A DNA stretch of 42,891 bases from an uncultured Clostridia bacterium (GCA_944376225.1 CALWBZ010000115.1:1-42891); one strand, 5' to 3'. Counted from the stretch's first letter, positions 17,667 through 26,565 are shown. Notes: a model not told the origin generated them from the sequence alone. Program-made: numbers and translations.

Positions 17667-18278
17667 TCATTCGGAGGACCTTGCGAGGAACGAGATCGCT
17701 TCCCGAATTGTGGAAACGCAGGATTCGGCGGACAGGCAGGGCGTATTCGGCGGCACATGGCTCTGTCCGGCGAGGTAAGGGATGTGTACGAAATCGCATC
17801 GGCAGGGCAGAGATTCCGTGACAATCTGATGCATCGCGTGGTAGAACAAGCAATTGCATACAAAGGTGCCCGCGGAGTTGGAAACGGCGGCAGGCATCCA
17901 ACGATCCTGGAGGTGGCGTACAAGGTCCGCCAGGGGGATGTTGGTGAAATAGGCCGCGGGAGCGTCCGGAAGGACGGGAACTTCCTGGGGGGCGTATCCC
18001 GCGTTATCGGGAATACGGGCGCTCATGCAATTGATGGCGACCCGCTCAAAATGAACCTGCTTGCGGCCGCCCGCTTGTCCCAGAAGAAGGACCAGGTCGG
18101 GGCGGATCTCTCGCAGAAGGGTTTGCAGCCTGCGAGGCGCTTCTACGAACTGGGTGGGCAGCACTTCCTTTACGAGAGATATGCCTTCAAGGTGGTCCGG
18201 AAGATGCCGCAGGATTTCCAGAGACGAATTTTGAACTTCGGCGCCAAAGGGATCGAAAGAAGTAAGGAGTACGTTCAT
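17667..18278 (-). CDS. pcp: pyroglutamyl-peptidase I
   Basis: This 203-residue cytoplasmic cysteine peptidase of family C15 removes N-terminal pyroglutamate from peptides. The catalytic triad is placed at E78 (HFERVAIN), C141 (GTFVCNCLFY) and H165 (FVHIPYL). The N-terminus LLTSFDPFG is the classic family opening. GGAGGG lies upstream of the ATG at 18278. It is convergent with glgB and divergent from the CobW operon, with no obvious functional partner beside it. Confidence 0.93.
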   Translation of the reverse strand: MNVLLTSFDPFGAEVQNSSLEILRHLPDHLEGISLVKEVLPTQFVEAPRRLQTLLREIRPDLVLLLGQAGGRKQVHFERVAINCMSARIPDNAGYAPQEVPVLPDAPAAYFTNIPLADLVRHLQDRWMPAAVSNSAGTFVCNCLFYHAMHQIVTESLPCRCDFVHIPYLAGQSHVPPNTPCLSAESCVSTIREAISFLARSSE

Positions 18279-18328
18279 GGGGGTTCCCTCCGTTTCTGTT
18301 ATTGCCTGTAAAATTCAGAAAAAGGCTC

Positions 18329-18446
18329 TTTACTTTTGCTGAGTTTATTATATAATAAATAAGGTACGAATGCAAGGCCCCCGCGACGGCATAAGACTTT
18401 GGCCGTAATGGGAGCAGTCTACTAGAAATGGAAAGAGGAGAGAAGA
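18329..18446 (+). promoter_or_regulatory. promoter and structured leader of the CobW operon
   Basis: TTTACT (18329-18334), a 16-bp spacer and TATAAT (18351-18356) give a leader of about 85 bases. It contains ACGGC...GCCGT and an overlapping AGACT...AGTCT pairing, which could be alternative folds. Since the first gene is a likely metallochaperone, metal-responsive control is possible, but no known riboswitch or Zur-type box was recognised. Confidence 0.5.
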
Positions 18447-19571
18447 ATGAAGACAACGATTGATGTGATCTCCGGATTTTTAGGAGCGGGGAAAACAACC
18501 TTAATCAAGAAGCTGCTCAAGGAAGGGCTGCAGAACGAGAAGGTTGTATTGATCGAAAACGAATTCGGCGAGATCGGCATCGACGGCGGTTTCTTAAAAG
18601 AGGCCGGCGTCCAAATCACGGAAATGAACTCCGGCTGCATTTGCTGTACGCTGGTGGGAGACTTTGGGAAAGCGCTGCGGGAAGTATTGGAAAGCTACGC
18701 GCCCGATCGGGTGCTCATCGAGCCCTCCGGTGTGGGAAAACTGTCCGATGTCGTGCAGGCTGTACAGGAAATCGCCGCGAAGACCGAGGGCGTTCAGATG
18801 GGCGGCAGCGTGACGGTAGCGGACGTATCCAAGTGCAAGATGTATATGAAGAATTTCGGCGAGTTTTATAATAACCAGATCGAAAGCGCGGGAACCATCG
18901 TGTTAAGCCGGACACAGAAGGTTTCGGAAGATAAGGTGGAGGAATGCGTAGGGCTTTTGCGGGAACACAATGCCAAGGCCTCGATCATTACGACGCCCTG
19001 GGATGAGCTCTCAGGAGAACAGATCCTTGCGGCGATGGCAGAGGGCAGCACTCTGGAGGAAGAACTCTTGGCAGAGGCGCATCACCATGATCATGAGGAG
19101 GGCTGCTGCTGTCACGATCACGACCATGAACACGAGCATCACCACCATGATCATGAGGAGGGCTGCTGCTGTCACGATCATGACCATGAACACGAGCATC
19201 ACCACCATGATCATGAGGAGGGCTGCTGCTGTCACGACCATGACCATGAGCACGAGCATCATCATCACCATCATCACGGCCACGACGCGGATGAGATATT
19301 CGCGAGCTGGGGTTTTGAAACGGTGAGAAAATACACCGAAGAGGAGATCCGGCATATCCTTGGGGAGCTGGATACCGAAAAATACGGCGTAATCCTTCGG
19401 GCGAAGGGATACGTGCCCTCGACAGAAGAGGGATGGCTGCATTTCGACTATGTGCCGGGCGAGGCGGAAGTGCGGCGCGGCGGCGCGGAAGTGAGCGGCA
19501 GGGTCTGCGTGATCGGCAGCCGGTTAGCGGAGGATGAGCTTGCGGTTCTGTTTCAGAAATCGGTGAAGTGA
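18447..19571 (+). CDS. CobW/COG0523 GTP-binding metallochaperone with His/Cys tandem repeats
   Basis: This 374-residue G3E-family GTPase belongs to a group that delivers or allocates metals such as zinc. Walker A is GFLGAGKTT (10-18), and the CxCC metal site is SGCICC (62-67). A Walker B/ESSG-like region is IEPSGVGKL (about 92-100). Residues about 211-278 are a striking metal-binding tract: three near-identical 20-residue units carrying HDHEEGCCCHDHDHE, then a polyhistidine run. The CobW C-terminal domain follows (about 285-374). The unit is a 60-bp tandem DNA repeat. The gene heads a five-gene run ending in proA. Zinc is the best-supported cargo of the family, but the CCC cluster leaves other thiophilic metals open. 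Confidence 0.85.
   Translation: MKTTIDVISGFLGAGKTTLIKKLLKEGLQNEKVVLIENEFGEIGIDGGFLKEAGVQITEMNSGCICCTLVGDFGKALREVLESYAPDRVLIEPSGVGKLSDVVQAVQEIAAKTEGVQMGGSVTVADVSKCKMYMKNFGEFYNNQIESAGTIVLSRTQKVSEDKVEECVGLLREHNAKASIITTPWDELSGEQILAAMAEGSTLEEELLAEAHHHDHEEGCCCHDHDHEHEHHHHDHEEGCCCHDHDHEHEHHHHDHEEGCCCHDHDHEHEHHHHHHHGHDADEIFASWGFETVRKYTEEEIRHILGELDTEKYGVILRAKGYVPSTEEGWLHFDYVPGEAEVRRGGAEVSGRVCVIGSRLAEDELAVLFQKSVK
19078..19260. repeat. three tandem 60-bp repeats inside the CobW gene
   Basis: Three copies of a 60-bp unit (about 19081-19140, 19141-19200, 19201-19260) differ at only a handful of positions. Each encodes 20 residues with HDHEEGCCCHDHDHEHEH. The period is a multiple of three, so copy-number change keeps the frame. 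Confidence 0.95.
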
Positions 19572-19579
19572 GGGTTTTT

Positions 19580-20599
19580 ATGGGAAAAAAGAAAAAAAGG
19601 CTTTCTAAAAAGCAGCTGCAGCAGAATATGATCCTCAGTCTCTTCATGCTGATCGCGGCGATCATCGTACTGGTCGCGGGAATCTTTTTGATTCGGGGGA
19701 TCACATCTCCCGAGGCGGAGACGTCCCGAGAGGAGAGCCGGGTGATTCAGATCCCGGGGATGAAGGATGACTCTTCGAGGGAGGAGAGTTCGACGGCGGG
19801 CGAGACTTCCGCGCAGCAGGTGACGGGGGATCCGATTCCGGCCGTAAGCGCGCCCGAAGAAAGTTCTATAGAAGAAAGTTCTACAGAAGAAAGTTCAGAG
19901 GAAGAAAGCTCTGAAGAGGAGAGTTCTAAGGAAGAGAGTTCCCAAGAAGAAAGTTCGATGCCGGAAACCTCCGGGGAAGAAAGCTCCGGCGCGACGCAAA
20001 GCACCGAAGCCGGGAACTGGAAAACGGTCACGGATGACTATTTTGCGGACGCCGCCTTTGTCGGTAATTCGCTGACGGAAGGATTGTTCTTCTATACGGA
20101 TATCGGGGATATCGCGGATGGTTATTATTCCACAGGGCTCAATGTGCTGAACGCCCAGACGGACGCTTTTGTAGACGGCGTCTATACCCTGAATGATGTC
20201 CTTCTGGCCAATTCGTACAGGAAGGTCTATGTGATGATGGGGATCAACGAAGTGGGATGGCCCAGCATAGAGAGTTTTATCGGGGAATACGAAAAGATGC
20301 TGCGGCAGATAGAGAATGATTGCCCCAACGCGATCATCTATGTACAATCCATTCTTCCGGTCAGCGCGGCAAGATCCGCTCAGGGAGACAGCATCAATAA
20401 TCCCAACATCCTGAGCTTCAACGCGGAAATTCAAAAAATGGCGGAGCGAAACGGATGGACGTATCTGAATGTATGGGACGCTATCGCCAATGAAGACGGG
20501 GTATTGGACGCGGACGCTTCGCCGGACGGAATCCATTTCGGAACCGTATATATGGAAGATTGGCTGGATTATTTGAGAACGCACGCGGTGAGCGAGTAA
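19580..20599 (+). CDS. membrane-anchored SGNH/GDSL hydrolase with Ser/Glu linker
   Basis: This 339-residue protein starts at the ATG at 19580, where GAGG precedes; a GTG at 19568 lacks an SD. A basic N-terminus leads into one membrane segment (about 17-40), then a Ser/Glu-rich linker (about 50-145) with repeats of EESS. The SGNH hydrolase domain follows: block I GNSLTEG (S164), GINEVG as block III, and DGIHF with D316 and H319. It probably acts outside the membrane as an esterase or O-acetylesterase on wall or surface glycans. It overlaps the CobW stop region closely and is followed by a DUF4358 lipoprotein after 13 bp. Confidence 0.85.
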   Translation: MGKKKKRLSKKQLQQNMILSLFMLIAAIIVLVAGIFLIRGITSPEAETSREESRVIQIPGMKDDSSREESSTAGETSAQQVTGDPIPAVSAPEESSIEESSTEESSEEESSEEESSKEESSQEESSMPETSGEESSGATQSTEAGNWKTVTDDYFADAAFVGNSLTEGLFFYTDIGDIADGYYSTGLNVLNAQTDAFVDGVYTLNDVLLANSYRKVYVMMGINEVGWPSIESFIGEYEKMLRQIENDCPNAIIYVQSILPVSAARSAQGDSINNPNILSFNAEIQKMAERNGWTYLNVWDAIANEDGVLDADASPDGIHFGTVYMEDWLDYLRTHAVSE

Positions 20600-20612
20600 G
20601 GAGACTATACGA

Positions 20613-21092
20613 ATGAAGAGAATATGTTTGTTTTTATGCAGCCTTATGCTGCTTTTGTGCAGCGCCTGCGGGGAGCAGCAGACGGCGGTTCATGATCTAA
20701 ATATTACGGAGTTGGCAGAAAAATTGAAGACCAGCGGCGCTTTTGAGGAGAACATCAGCAGTACGATGGAGCCCATTCGCGCGGACCGCGCCGTCGAGAT
20801 GTTCGGCGCGGCCCAGGAGGATGTTAAAGACGCGGCGTATTATACCTGCGTGGGAGCCACGGCGGCGGAGATCCTTATCTTTGAGTGTACGGATGAGAGC
20901 GCGGCGAGCCGGGTATATGACCTAGCGGACGCACATCTGGAGAAACTGCGTACCACCTATGAGAGTTACGCGCCGGAAGAGGCTAAGAAAGTAGAGAACG
21001 CGGTAAAAGAACTGTACGGACGGTATGTGATTGTCGTCGTATCCTCGAACGCGGATACGGTGAAGTCGGTGATTGCGGAGGAGACAGCGTAA
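20613..21092 (+). CDS. DUF4358 family lipoprotein
   Basis: This 159-residue protein has a lipoprotein signal (MKRICLFLCSLMLLLCSAC) with the lipobox ending at C19. The rest matches the DUF4358 family of Clostridia: NITELAEKLKTSGAF near the N-terminus, an AAEILIFECTD core and YGRYVIVVVSSN near the end. Function is unknown. Related genes often sit beside SGNH or MBOAT acyl-transfer genes, which fits its SGNH neighbour. SD AAGGAGA; the next gene starts 4 bp after its stop codon. Confidence 0.8.
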   Translation: MKRICLFLCSLMLLLCSACGEQQTAVHDLNITELAEKLKTSGAFEENISSTMEPIRADRAVEMFGAAQEDVKDAAYYTCVGATAAEILIFECTDESAASRVYDLADAHLEKLRTTYESYAPEEAKKVENAVKELYGRYVIVVVSSNADTVKSVIAEETA

Positions 21093-21096
21093 TTTC

Positions 21097-22050
21097 ATGA
21101 GACAGAAGGATATTCCGGTCTACGTGTTCGCGGGATTCTTAGAGGGCGGTAAGACCACGATGATTAAAGAACTTCTGGAAGATCCCGAGTTTACAGAAGG
21201 AGAGAAAACCTTACTCATCGTCTGTGAGGAAGGAGAAGAGGAGTATTCGGAAGAATTCCTCAGACGAAGCCGAACGGTAAAGATGACGGTGGAAAAGAGC
21301 GAAGAGCTGACTTACGGGCTGTTAGCCCGGGCCAATAAGGCGGAGAGACCCGAGAGGGTCATGCTCGAGTATAACGGAACATGGCCGCTGGAGAATCTGC
21401 TGCGCATGGAATGGCCGGCGGGGTGGGGAATCGCGCAGATCATCTCCCCTGTCAACGCGCAGACCTTTGACCTCTATATCAAAAACATGCGGCAGATGAT
21501 GGTGGAACAGCTGCAAAACTCGGATCTCATCGTGTTTAACCGGTGTACGGATGATACGCCGGTAACGGTCTATTGGCGCAACATGAAGATGATCAACCGC
21601 GGCGCCATGCTGATCTTCGAGAAAGAGGGAGGAGACGTCATCGAGGTAAAGGGCGAGGATGTGCTTCCCTACGACCTGAACGCGCCGGTGATCGATATCG
21701 CCGACGATGATTTTGGGATCTGGTATGTGGACGCCATGGAGAACCCGGAACGCTACGAAGGCAAGACGGTGCATTTCACGGGAATGGCGTATCGGGAACC
21801 GAATTTCCCGGCGGGGTATTTTGTTCCCGGGCGGTTTGCCATGACCTGCTGCGCGGAAGACTTGCAGTTTATGGGATATCTGTGCAAGAGTAAGGTGGCG
21901 GAAAAATTAAAGCAAGATGCCTGGGTGGACGTGACGGCGGTGGTACGCCGGGAGAACATGGCGGCTTACGGGGGCGAGGCTCCGGTTTTGTACGCCAAGC
22001 GCGTTTCCTCGGGCCATAAACCGGAGAATGAATATGTCTACTTATATTGA
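21097..22050 (+). CDS. CobW-like GTPase fused to a YcgQ/DUF1980-like domain
   Basis: This 317-residue protein has an N-terminal P-loop domain with GFLEGGKTT (13-21), related to the CobW/G3E family. It lacks the CxCC metal motif and has a degenerate NKxD region (VFNRC). From about residue 200 the sequence changes to a beta-rich part with VHFTGMAYR and [16 protein letters not shown]. This strongly resembles the C-terminal half of YcgQ (TIGR03943/DUF1980), whose partner YcgR is a permease. The start at 21097 was chosen because the ATG follows GGAGGAG, although 13 bases away. It overlaps proA by 23 bp. A role in metal handling is inferred from both domains. Confidence 0.65.
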   Translation: MRQKDIPVYVFAGFLEGGKTTMIKELLEDPEFTEGEKTLLIVCEEGEEEYSEEFLRRSRTVKMTVEKSEELTYGLLARANKAERPERVMLEYNGTWPLENLLRMEWPAGWGIAQIISPVNAQTFDLYIKNMRQMMVEQLQNSDLIVFNRCTDDTPVTVYWRNMKMINRGAMLIFEKEGGDVIEVKGEDVLPYDLNAPVIDIADDDFGIWYVDAMENPERYEGKTVHFTGMAYREPNFPAGYFVPGRFAMTCCAEDLQFMGYLCKSKVAEKLKQDAWVDVTAVVRRENMAAYGGEAPVLYAKRVSSGHKPENEYVYLY

Positions 22051-23284
22051 ACGGTTAGGAGCCGCGGCGCAAGAGGCGGCGAAGGAACTGAACGGTCTTA
22101 CGGCGGAACAAAAAAACGAGTGTCTGTTTACGGCCGCGAAGTTTCTGACAGACGGGCGGCAAGAGATTCTGGCGGCCAATGAAGAAGACCTAAAAAGGGC
22201 GAAGGAGCATGGAATGAAGGAATCCATGATGGATCGCCTGCGGCTTACGGAGGAAAGGATCGAAGATATGGCGGAAGGAATCCGTCAGGTCGCCGCCTTG
22301 CCGGATCCTCTGGGAGAAGTGACGATGGACATCCACAGACCCAACGGCCTGTGGATCCGTCAGGTTCGGGTTCCCATCGGCGTCATAGGGATCATATACG
22401 AGGCGCGTCCCAACGTGACGGCGGATGCCTTCGCCCTATGCTTTAAGACGGGGAACGCGGCGATTTTGCGGGGCGGAAGCGATGCGATCGGATCGAACCG
22501 GGCGATCACTGCGGCGCTGCGGAGAGCCTTAGTCCATCGAGGAATCACGCCGGAGGCGGTCAACCTCGTGGAGGATACATCGAGGGAAAGCGCCCAGGCG
22601 ATGATGCGCCTGCGGGGCGGAATCGATTTGCTGATTCCCCGAGGAGGAGCGGGATTGATCCGTTCCGTCGTGGAAAACAGCACGGTTCCCGTGATTGAGA
22701 CGGGAAGCGGAAACTGCCATGTTTATGTGGACAAGAGCGCCGATCTCGCCATGGCGACGCGGATTATTCATAACGCCAAGACACAGCGCACAAGCGTCTG
22801 TAACGCCTGCGAATCCCTGGTGATTCACAGGGACATCGCGGAGGAGGCCGTCCCCCTGATCGTAAGGGATCTATCCGCCGCGGGCGTAGAGATACGGGGA
22901 GACGAGAGGGTATGCGGCCTGGCGTCGGAAGCGATACCCGCCACAGAAGAGGATTGGGGAACAGAATATCTGGACCGAATCATTTCGATCAAGACGGTCT
23001 GTTCCTTGGAAGAGGCGGTAGACCACATTAATCGGTATAACACGAAGCATTCGGAGGCGATTATTACGGAGGACGCGGAGGCTGCCGCTTATTTCCTGCG
23101 GCAAGTGGACGCGGCGTGTGTCTATGTAAACGCCTCGACTCGTTTTACGGATGGATTCGAGTTTGGATTTGGCGCGGAAATCGGCATCAGTACACAGAAA
23201 CTGCATGCGCGCGGCCCCATGGGGCTTTTGGCATTGACCACGACCAAGTATGAGATCGTAGGGAACGGCCAGATTCGTGGGTGA
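22028..23284 (+). CDS. proA: gamma-glutamyl phosphate reductase
   Basis: This 418-residue NADPH-dependent enzyme of the aldehyde dehydrogenase superfamily converts gamma-glutamyl phosphate to glutamate semialdehyde in proline biosynthesis. Conserved features include [14 protein letters not shown] (about 118-131), LRGG (about 147-150), the nucleophile cysteine in [10 protein letters not shown] (about 256-265), and the C-terminal [18 protein letters not shown]. The start overlaps the previous gene by 23 bp, so translation is probably coupled. ATG codons at 22028 and 22034 are both possible. The usual partner proB is absent here, which is unusual, since proBA are normally adjacent. Confidence 0.95.
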   Translation: MNMSTYIERLGAAAQEAAKELNGLTAEQKNECLFTAAKFLTDGRQEILAANEEDLKRAKEHGMKESMMDRLRLTEERIEDMAEGIRQVAALPDPLGEVTMDIHRPNGLWIRQVRVPIGVIGIIYEARPNVTADAFALCFKTGNAAILRGGSDAIGSNRAITAALRRALVHRGITPEAVNLVEDTSRESAQAMMRLRGGIDLLIPRGGAGLIRSVVENSTVPVIETGSGNCHVYVDKSADLAMATRIIHNAKTQRTSVCNACESLVIHRDIAEEAVPLIVRDLSAAGVEIRGDERVCGLASEAIPATEEDWGTEYLDRIISIKTVCSLEEAVDHINRYNTKHSEAIITEDAEAAAYFLRQVDAACVYVNASTRFTDGFEFGFGAEIGISTQKLHARGPMGLLALTTTKYEIVGNGQIRG

Positions 23285-23316
23285 CTTATAAGGATCGTGC
23301 ATGACATCCTAAAAGC

Positions 23317-23877
23317 GTGTGTGGACTCTGGATTCATTGGATTCGAAAAACAGATCCCCATTTGCAAAAGGAGCTGGAAGAGCTATACGTTACCTATTAT
23401 CAGCTCTTTGTAAAGTGCGCGTATGATATACTGGGATCTGTGACAGAAGCGGAAGAAGTGGTGCAGGAAAGCATAAGCCATTTTCTCCGGTCTCGCGGCA
23501 TATACAGATTGTATGGGCTGGAGAGGGAAAGTAGAATCTATTACATGAAGAAGGCGGTCCGGAATCGGGCTTTGTCTGTATATAAAAAGAAGAGACCTTG
23601 GATACCCATTGAAGAGGTCTCTTCTTTGCTCTTGATTGAATCTCCCGAGGAGGCGTATATGGAAAAAGTAGGAATACAACTGATTCAAGACGCGATCATG
23701 GAATTGCCCGAACGGGAGAGGTCCGTGTTATTGATGCATCTGCATTATCCGGATATGACCTATTCTCAGATGGCGACCGTACTGAATATCTCCAGAAAAA
23801 CGATTGCCAGACGCCTGTACCGCGCGCAGAAAATCTTGGCCAGGGAGCTGAAAAAGAGAGGATTCCTGCTGCGTTAA
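23317..23877 (+). CDS. RNA polymerase sigma factor, ECF-like
   Basis: This 186-residue sigma-70-family protein has a region 2 (about 20-85; LFVKCAYDILGSVTEAEEVVQES) and a region 4 helix-turn-helix (about 125-175; LPERERSVLLMHLHYPDMTYSQMATVLNIS shape). The GTG at 23317 gives the longest frame but has no good SD; a TTG at 23362 is an alternative. No anti-sigma factor or membrane partner follows, and the AraC gene converges on it from the other side. Targets are unknown. Confidence 0.75.
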   Translation: MCGLWIHWIRKTDPHLQKELEELYVTYYQLFVKCAYDILGSVTEAEEVVQESISHFLRSRGIYRLYGLERESRIYYMKKAVRNRALSVYKKKRPWIPIEEVSSLLLIESPEEAYMEKVGIQLIQDAIMELPERERSVLLMHLHYPDMTYSQMATVLNISRKTIARRLYRAQKILARELKKRGFLLR

Positions 23878-23908
23878 GCATTTTGGGGGCGGCGCGAAGG
23901 GACAGAAC

Positions 23909-24769
23909 TTATGGGTTTGCCTTGGACTGACTGCGGTAGTCCCGGGGCGATACCCCCACTAGCTTACGGAAGGTCTTAGAGAAATAGAGCGGATCGTCGA
24001 TTCCTACCGAATAGGAAACCTCCTGTATAGAGAGAGAAGTGTCCCGCAACAGGGATTGCGCGTTTCGAATTCGGGTTCGCTGCACGTATTCGGACACGGT
24101 CATGCCCATTTCCGCCTTGAAGACTCGAGAGATATAGGAACGGCTGTAACTCACGTGCTGGCAGAGAGTATCCATGTCGATGGGGAGATAGAAGTTTTGA
24201 TCGATAAATGCCGTAATTTTGGCCGCGATAGACTCTTCCTGCTCCGGCAAAGCCGCTTCTTGATTGCGCAGAGCCAGATCGATTTTATAAAAAAGGGTGT
24301 ATAATGCGCCGATGGCGCAGAAACGATACTGATCGCTTTCATCGCCCAAGGCGTTGATGATCTGATACATGGCCCGATGCAGGGAATCGTTCAGAATCCC
24401 GTTCAGCACGTAATGTTCGTAGGAAATATGAATGCTGTTTAGGAAGCGGGGACAGAGAGAGGAGTTAAAAGCAACCCACATGATCTCCCACGGATCCTCG
24501 GGATCGGCCCAGTAGTGGTGAAGATGCAGCGGGAATAAGAAAAACATGTCTCCCGCGGATAAAGGGATGGCGGGATGGGAGTCCTGTTCCAGATATCCCT
24601 TGCCGGAGACCACCACGACTAATTTATAGGTATCCAACACTCGCGGACCGATATTATGGGAGGCAGCGCACTTGCGGTGTCCGGCCCATGAGATATGGAT
24701 GTCCGCGGGGGACGAAAATGAGGAATCCTTGGGGAGCGTATAAAAATACTGAACCACAGAATCTTCCAC
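23909..24769 (-). CDS. AraC family transcriptional regulator
   Basis: This 286-residue regulator has an N-terminal cupin-like sensor (about 30-140; HLHHYWADP) and a C-terminal AraC double helix-turn-helix (about 180-280). The latter has YSRSYISRVFKAEMGMTVSEYVQ and the signature FSKTFRKLVGVSPRDYR. A GTG start at 24769 is preferred because AAAGGAGG lies 8 bases upstream, inside the longer frame's first codons; the longer ATG at 24793 has no SD. Such regulators usually sense sugars and control glycoside hydrolase genes. The GH95 gene and the glycan cluster are candidate targets, by inference. Confidence 0.88.
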   Translation of the reverse strand: MEDSVVQYFYTLPKDSSFSSPADIHISWAGHRKCAASHNIGPRVLDTYKLVVVVSGKGYLEQDSHPAIPLSAGDMFFLFPLHLHHYWADPEDPWEIMWVAFNSSLCPRFLNSIHISYEHYVLNGILNDSLHRAMYQIINALGDESDQYRFCAIGALYTLFYKIDLALRNQEAALPEQEESIAAKITAFIDQNFYLPIDMDTLCQHVSYSRSYISRVFKAEMGMTVSEYVQRTRIRNAQSLLRDTSLSIQEVSYSVGIDDPLYFSKTFRKLVGVSPRDYRSQSKANP

Positions 24770-24878
24770 GTTCAACACCTCCTTTGAAAGCATTTTATCA
24801 CGAAGAAGCCGGAATTACAAGCTTTTGTTACAAGGGGACGGAGGCCTATTTCGTCATAAAAAGGTAAGAAACCCTTCA

Positions 24879-24983
24879 TTGCGTCCGCAAAGCGGCTGTG
24901 GTATAATAGGCGCAGCATGGCAGTTTTTTGATACAGAAAGAATGCGCTGCGCCTCGAGTTTGCCGCCAAAGGGCGTCAAACTC
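24879..24983 (+). promoter_or_regulatory. leader element copy C with promoter, complete
   Basis: TTGCGT (24879-24884), 17 bp, TATAAT (24902-24907) with TGG extension. Then GGCGCAGC (24909-24916) pairs with GCTGCGCC (24946-24953). GAGTTTG (24956-24962) pairs with CAAACTC (24977-24983) around CGCC/GGCG. The lipoprotein gene starts 65 bp later. Outer stems are identical to the other copies while the first loop differs, which supports conservation of RNA structure. Confidence 0.75.
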
Positions 24984-25048
24984 CCAAGAGAGCTGCGTGC
25001 TGTGTTTGGGGATTTATAAACGCGAAAGAGGAGAGTAAGGAGGACAAG

Positions 25049-25987
25049 ATGAGAAAGATAATCGTATGGGTATTCGTCATGGGGATGATGTTATCCTTCG
25101 GAGGATGCCAACTGTTAGGACAGGACAGCTTGGAACAGGACAGTTCGGAAACCCAGGAAGAGACAAGCCTTGAGGCGAGCCGAGAGGAAGAGGAGAGTTC
25201 GGCGTCAGAGGAAAGCTCGGCCGTTGAAGAGGAGGAGAGTTCTCAAGAAGAGGAAAGCGAAGAACAACAGGACAGTTCCATGCCGGAAGAGGACTCGACG
25301 CCGGAAGAAAGCCAAGAGTCGGAGGAGGACAGCGTTTCGGAGGAAGAGCGTCCCGAGGAGAGCGACGTGATGCAGGCATATCTGGATGTCATCCAGGAGC
25401 TTACCGAGCAATACGGAGAGGGAGCCATTGGTTCGTCGGGTCTGGACGGTCAGAATGTGATGAGCGGCCTGGGAATCGTTCGGCTGCTGGATATGAACGG
25501 AGACGGCATACAGGAACTCTATTGCGCTTACGCTCAGGAGGGCGCGGCCTTTATCAATTATCAGCAGCTTTATCAGTACCGGGAAGGGGAAGCGGTCGTG
25601 ATATTTGAAGGCGCGATCAGCAATAATGGTACAGATGTGTCCCCGATGACGGAGTTGATTTATAAAGGGGAGAATGTTTATCTGGCCGACGGCCGTCCCT
25701 TATCCTTGGACGGGACGTATCTGCGCGTCATTCAGGGTGGTACGGAAGAGGCGTTTCGTTTCGTCTCCGGATATATGAGCGATGACGAGAAGTTTTATAT
25801 TAATGATGAAGAAGTGACGCAGGAGGAGTATCAGGCAGAGATCGACGCCTTCCTGGAGGGAGCGACGGTGGTGGATATCTGGTATTATGGAGATTATAAC
25901 GCGGACACGGGATACGGCGTCGATCCTATGAATTTACAACGGACGCAGGATGTGATTGCTGAGATTCAGTCCGGAATAAATCAATAA
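25049..25987 (+). CDS. acidic Ser/Glu-linker lipoprotein with DxNGDG motif
   Basis: This 312-residue surface lipoprotein has a signal peptide with lipobox FGGC (C20). A long Ser/Glu-rich linker (about 25-105; EESS, EEESSQEEE) is followed by a globular domain (about 110-312). The latter carries a calcium-type loop LDMNGDGIQELYC (about 148-160). The domain resembles those of the two lipoproteins at 33663-35760, which have VDFDGDGQPELFC at the same place. Function is unknown. It is preceded by leader copy C and the SD AAGGAGG. The cyclophilin lipoprotein follows after 17 bp, suggesting one transcript. Confidence 0.75.
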   Translation: MRKIIVWVFVMGMMLSFGGCQLLGQDSLEQDSSETQEETSLEASREEEESSASEESSAVEEEESSQEEESEEQQDSSMPEEDSTPEESQESEEDSVSEEERPEESDVMQAYLDVIQELTEQYGEGAIGSSGLDGQNVMSGLGIVRLLDMNGDGIQELYCAYAQEGAAFINYQQLYQYREGEAVVIFEGAISNNGTDVSPMTELIYKGENVYLADGRPLSLDGTYLRVIQGGTEEAFRFVSGYMSDDEKFYINDEEVTQEEYQAEIDAFLEGATVVDIWYYGDYNADTGYGVDPMNLQRTQDVIAEIQSGINQ

Positions 25988-26004
25988 AAGGGAGATTTTG
26001 AATC

Positions 26005-26565
26005 ATGAAGAAATGGATATGGCTAGTTTTAGCGCTGATGTTAGTGCTGCCCGGGTGCTCCGGCAGCGAAGGCTCGGGAGAGAATCCGGTGGTGACGGTG
26101 AAGATGGCGGATGGGGGTACATTCAAGATGGAGCTCTATCCGGATAAGGCGCCCAATACGGTGAACAATTTTATCAGCCTTATAGAGAACGGGTTCTATA
26201 ACGGATTGACCTTCCATCGTGTGGAGACGGGGCTCCTGATTCAGGGAGGAGACCCGAACGGAAACGGAACCGGAGGACCGGGCTATTCGATCGATGGAGA
26301 ATTTTCCAGCAATTCTTTTAACAACGATCTGAAGCATACGGAGGGGATCGTTTCTATGGCTCGAGCCATGGATCCGGATTCCGCGGGCAGTCAGTTTTTC
26401 ATCTGCCTGACAGATCTGGCCAGCCTGGACGGAGATTACGCGGCATTTGGCAAAGTCATCAGCGGAATGGATGTCGTTAATTCTATCTCTGTAGGAGATG
26501 TGATGGAAAGCGTAACGGTAGATACTAAGGGAGTGGATTATCAGGATCCCGAGGTGAACCGATAA
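26005..26565 (+). CDS. cyclophilin-type peptidyl-prolyl isomerase lipoprotein
   Basis: This 186-residue extracytoplasmic foldase has a lipoprotein signal with lipobox LPGC (C17). The cyclophilin domain (about 28-180) is compact and bacterial in type, with FHRVETGLLIQGGDPNGNG (about 71-89) and AGSQFFICLTD (about 128-138). The active-site arginine in FHRV and the FF of SQFFI are retained. It probably assists folding of exported proteins such as the lipoprotein encoded just upstream. Confidence 0.92.
   Translation: MKKWIWLVLALMLVLPGCSGSEGSGENPVVTVKMADGGTFKMELYPDKAPNTVNNFISLIENGFYNGLTFHRVETGLLIQGGDPNGNGTGGPGYSIDGEFSSNSFNNDLKHTEGIVSMARAMDPDSAGSQFFICLTDLASLDGDYAAFGKVISGMDVVNSISVGDVMESVTVDTKGVDYQDPEVNR

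Noticed and set aside
19078-19260. Regular 60-bp repeats considered as a CRISPR-like array
   Set aside because: There are no variable spacers; the repeats are contiguous and encode a His/Cys tract in frame within CobW.
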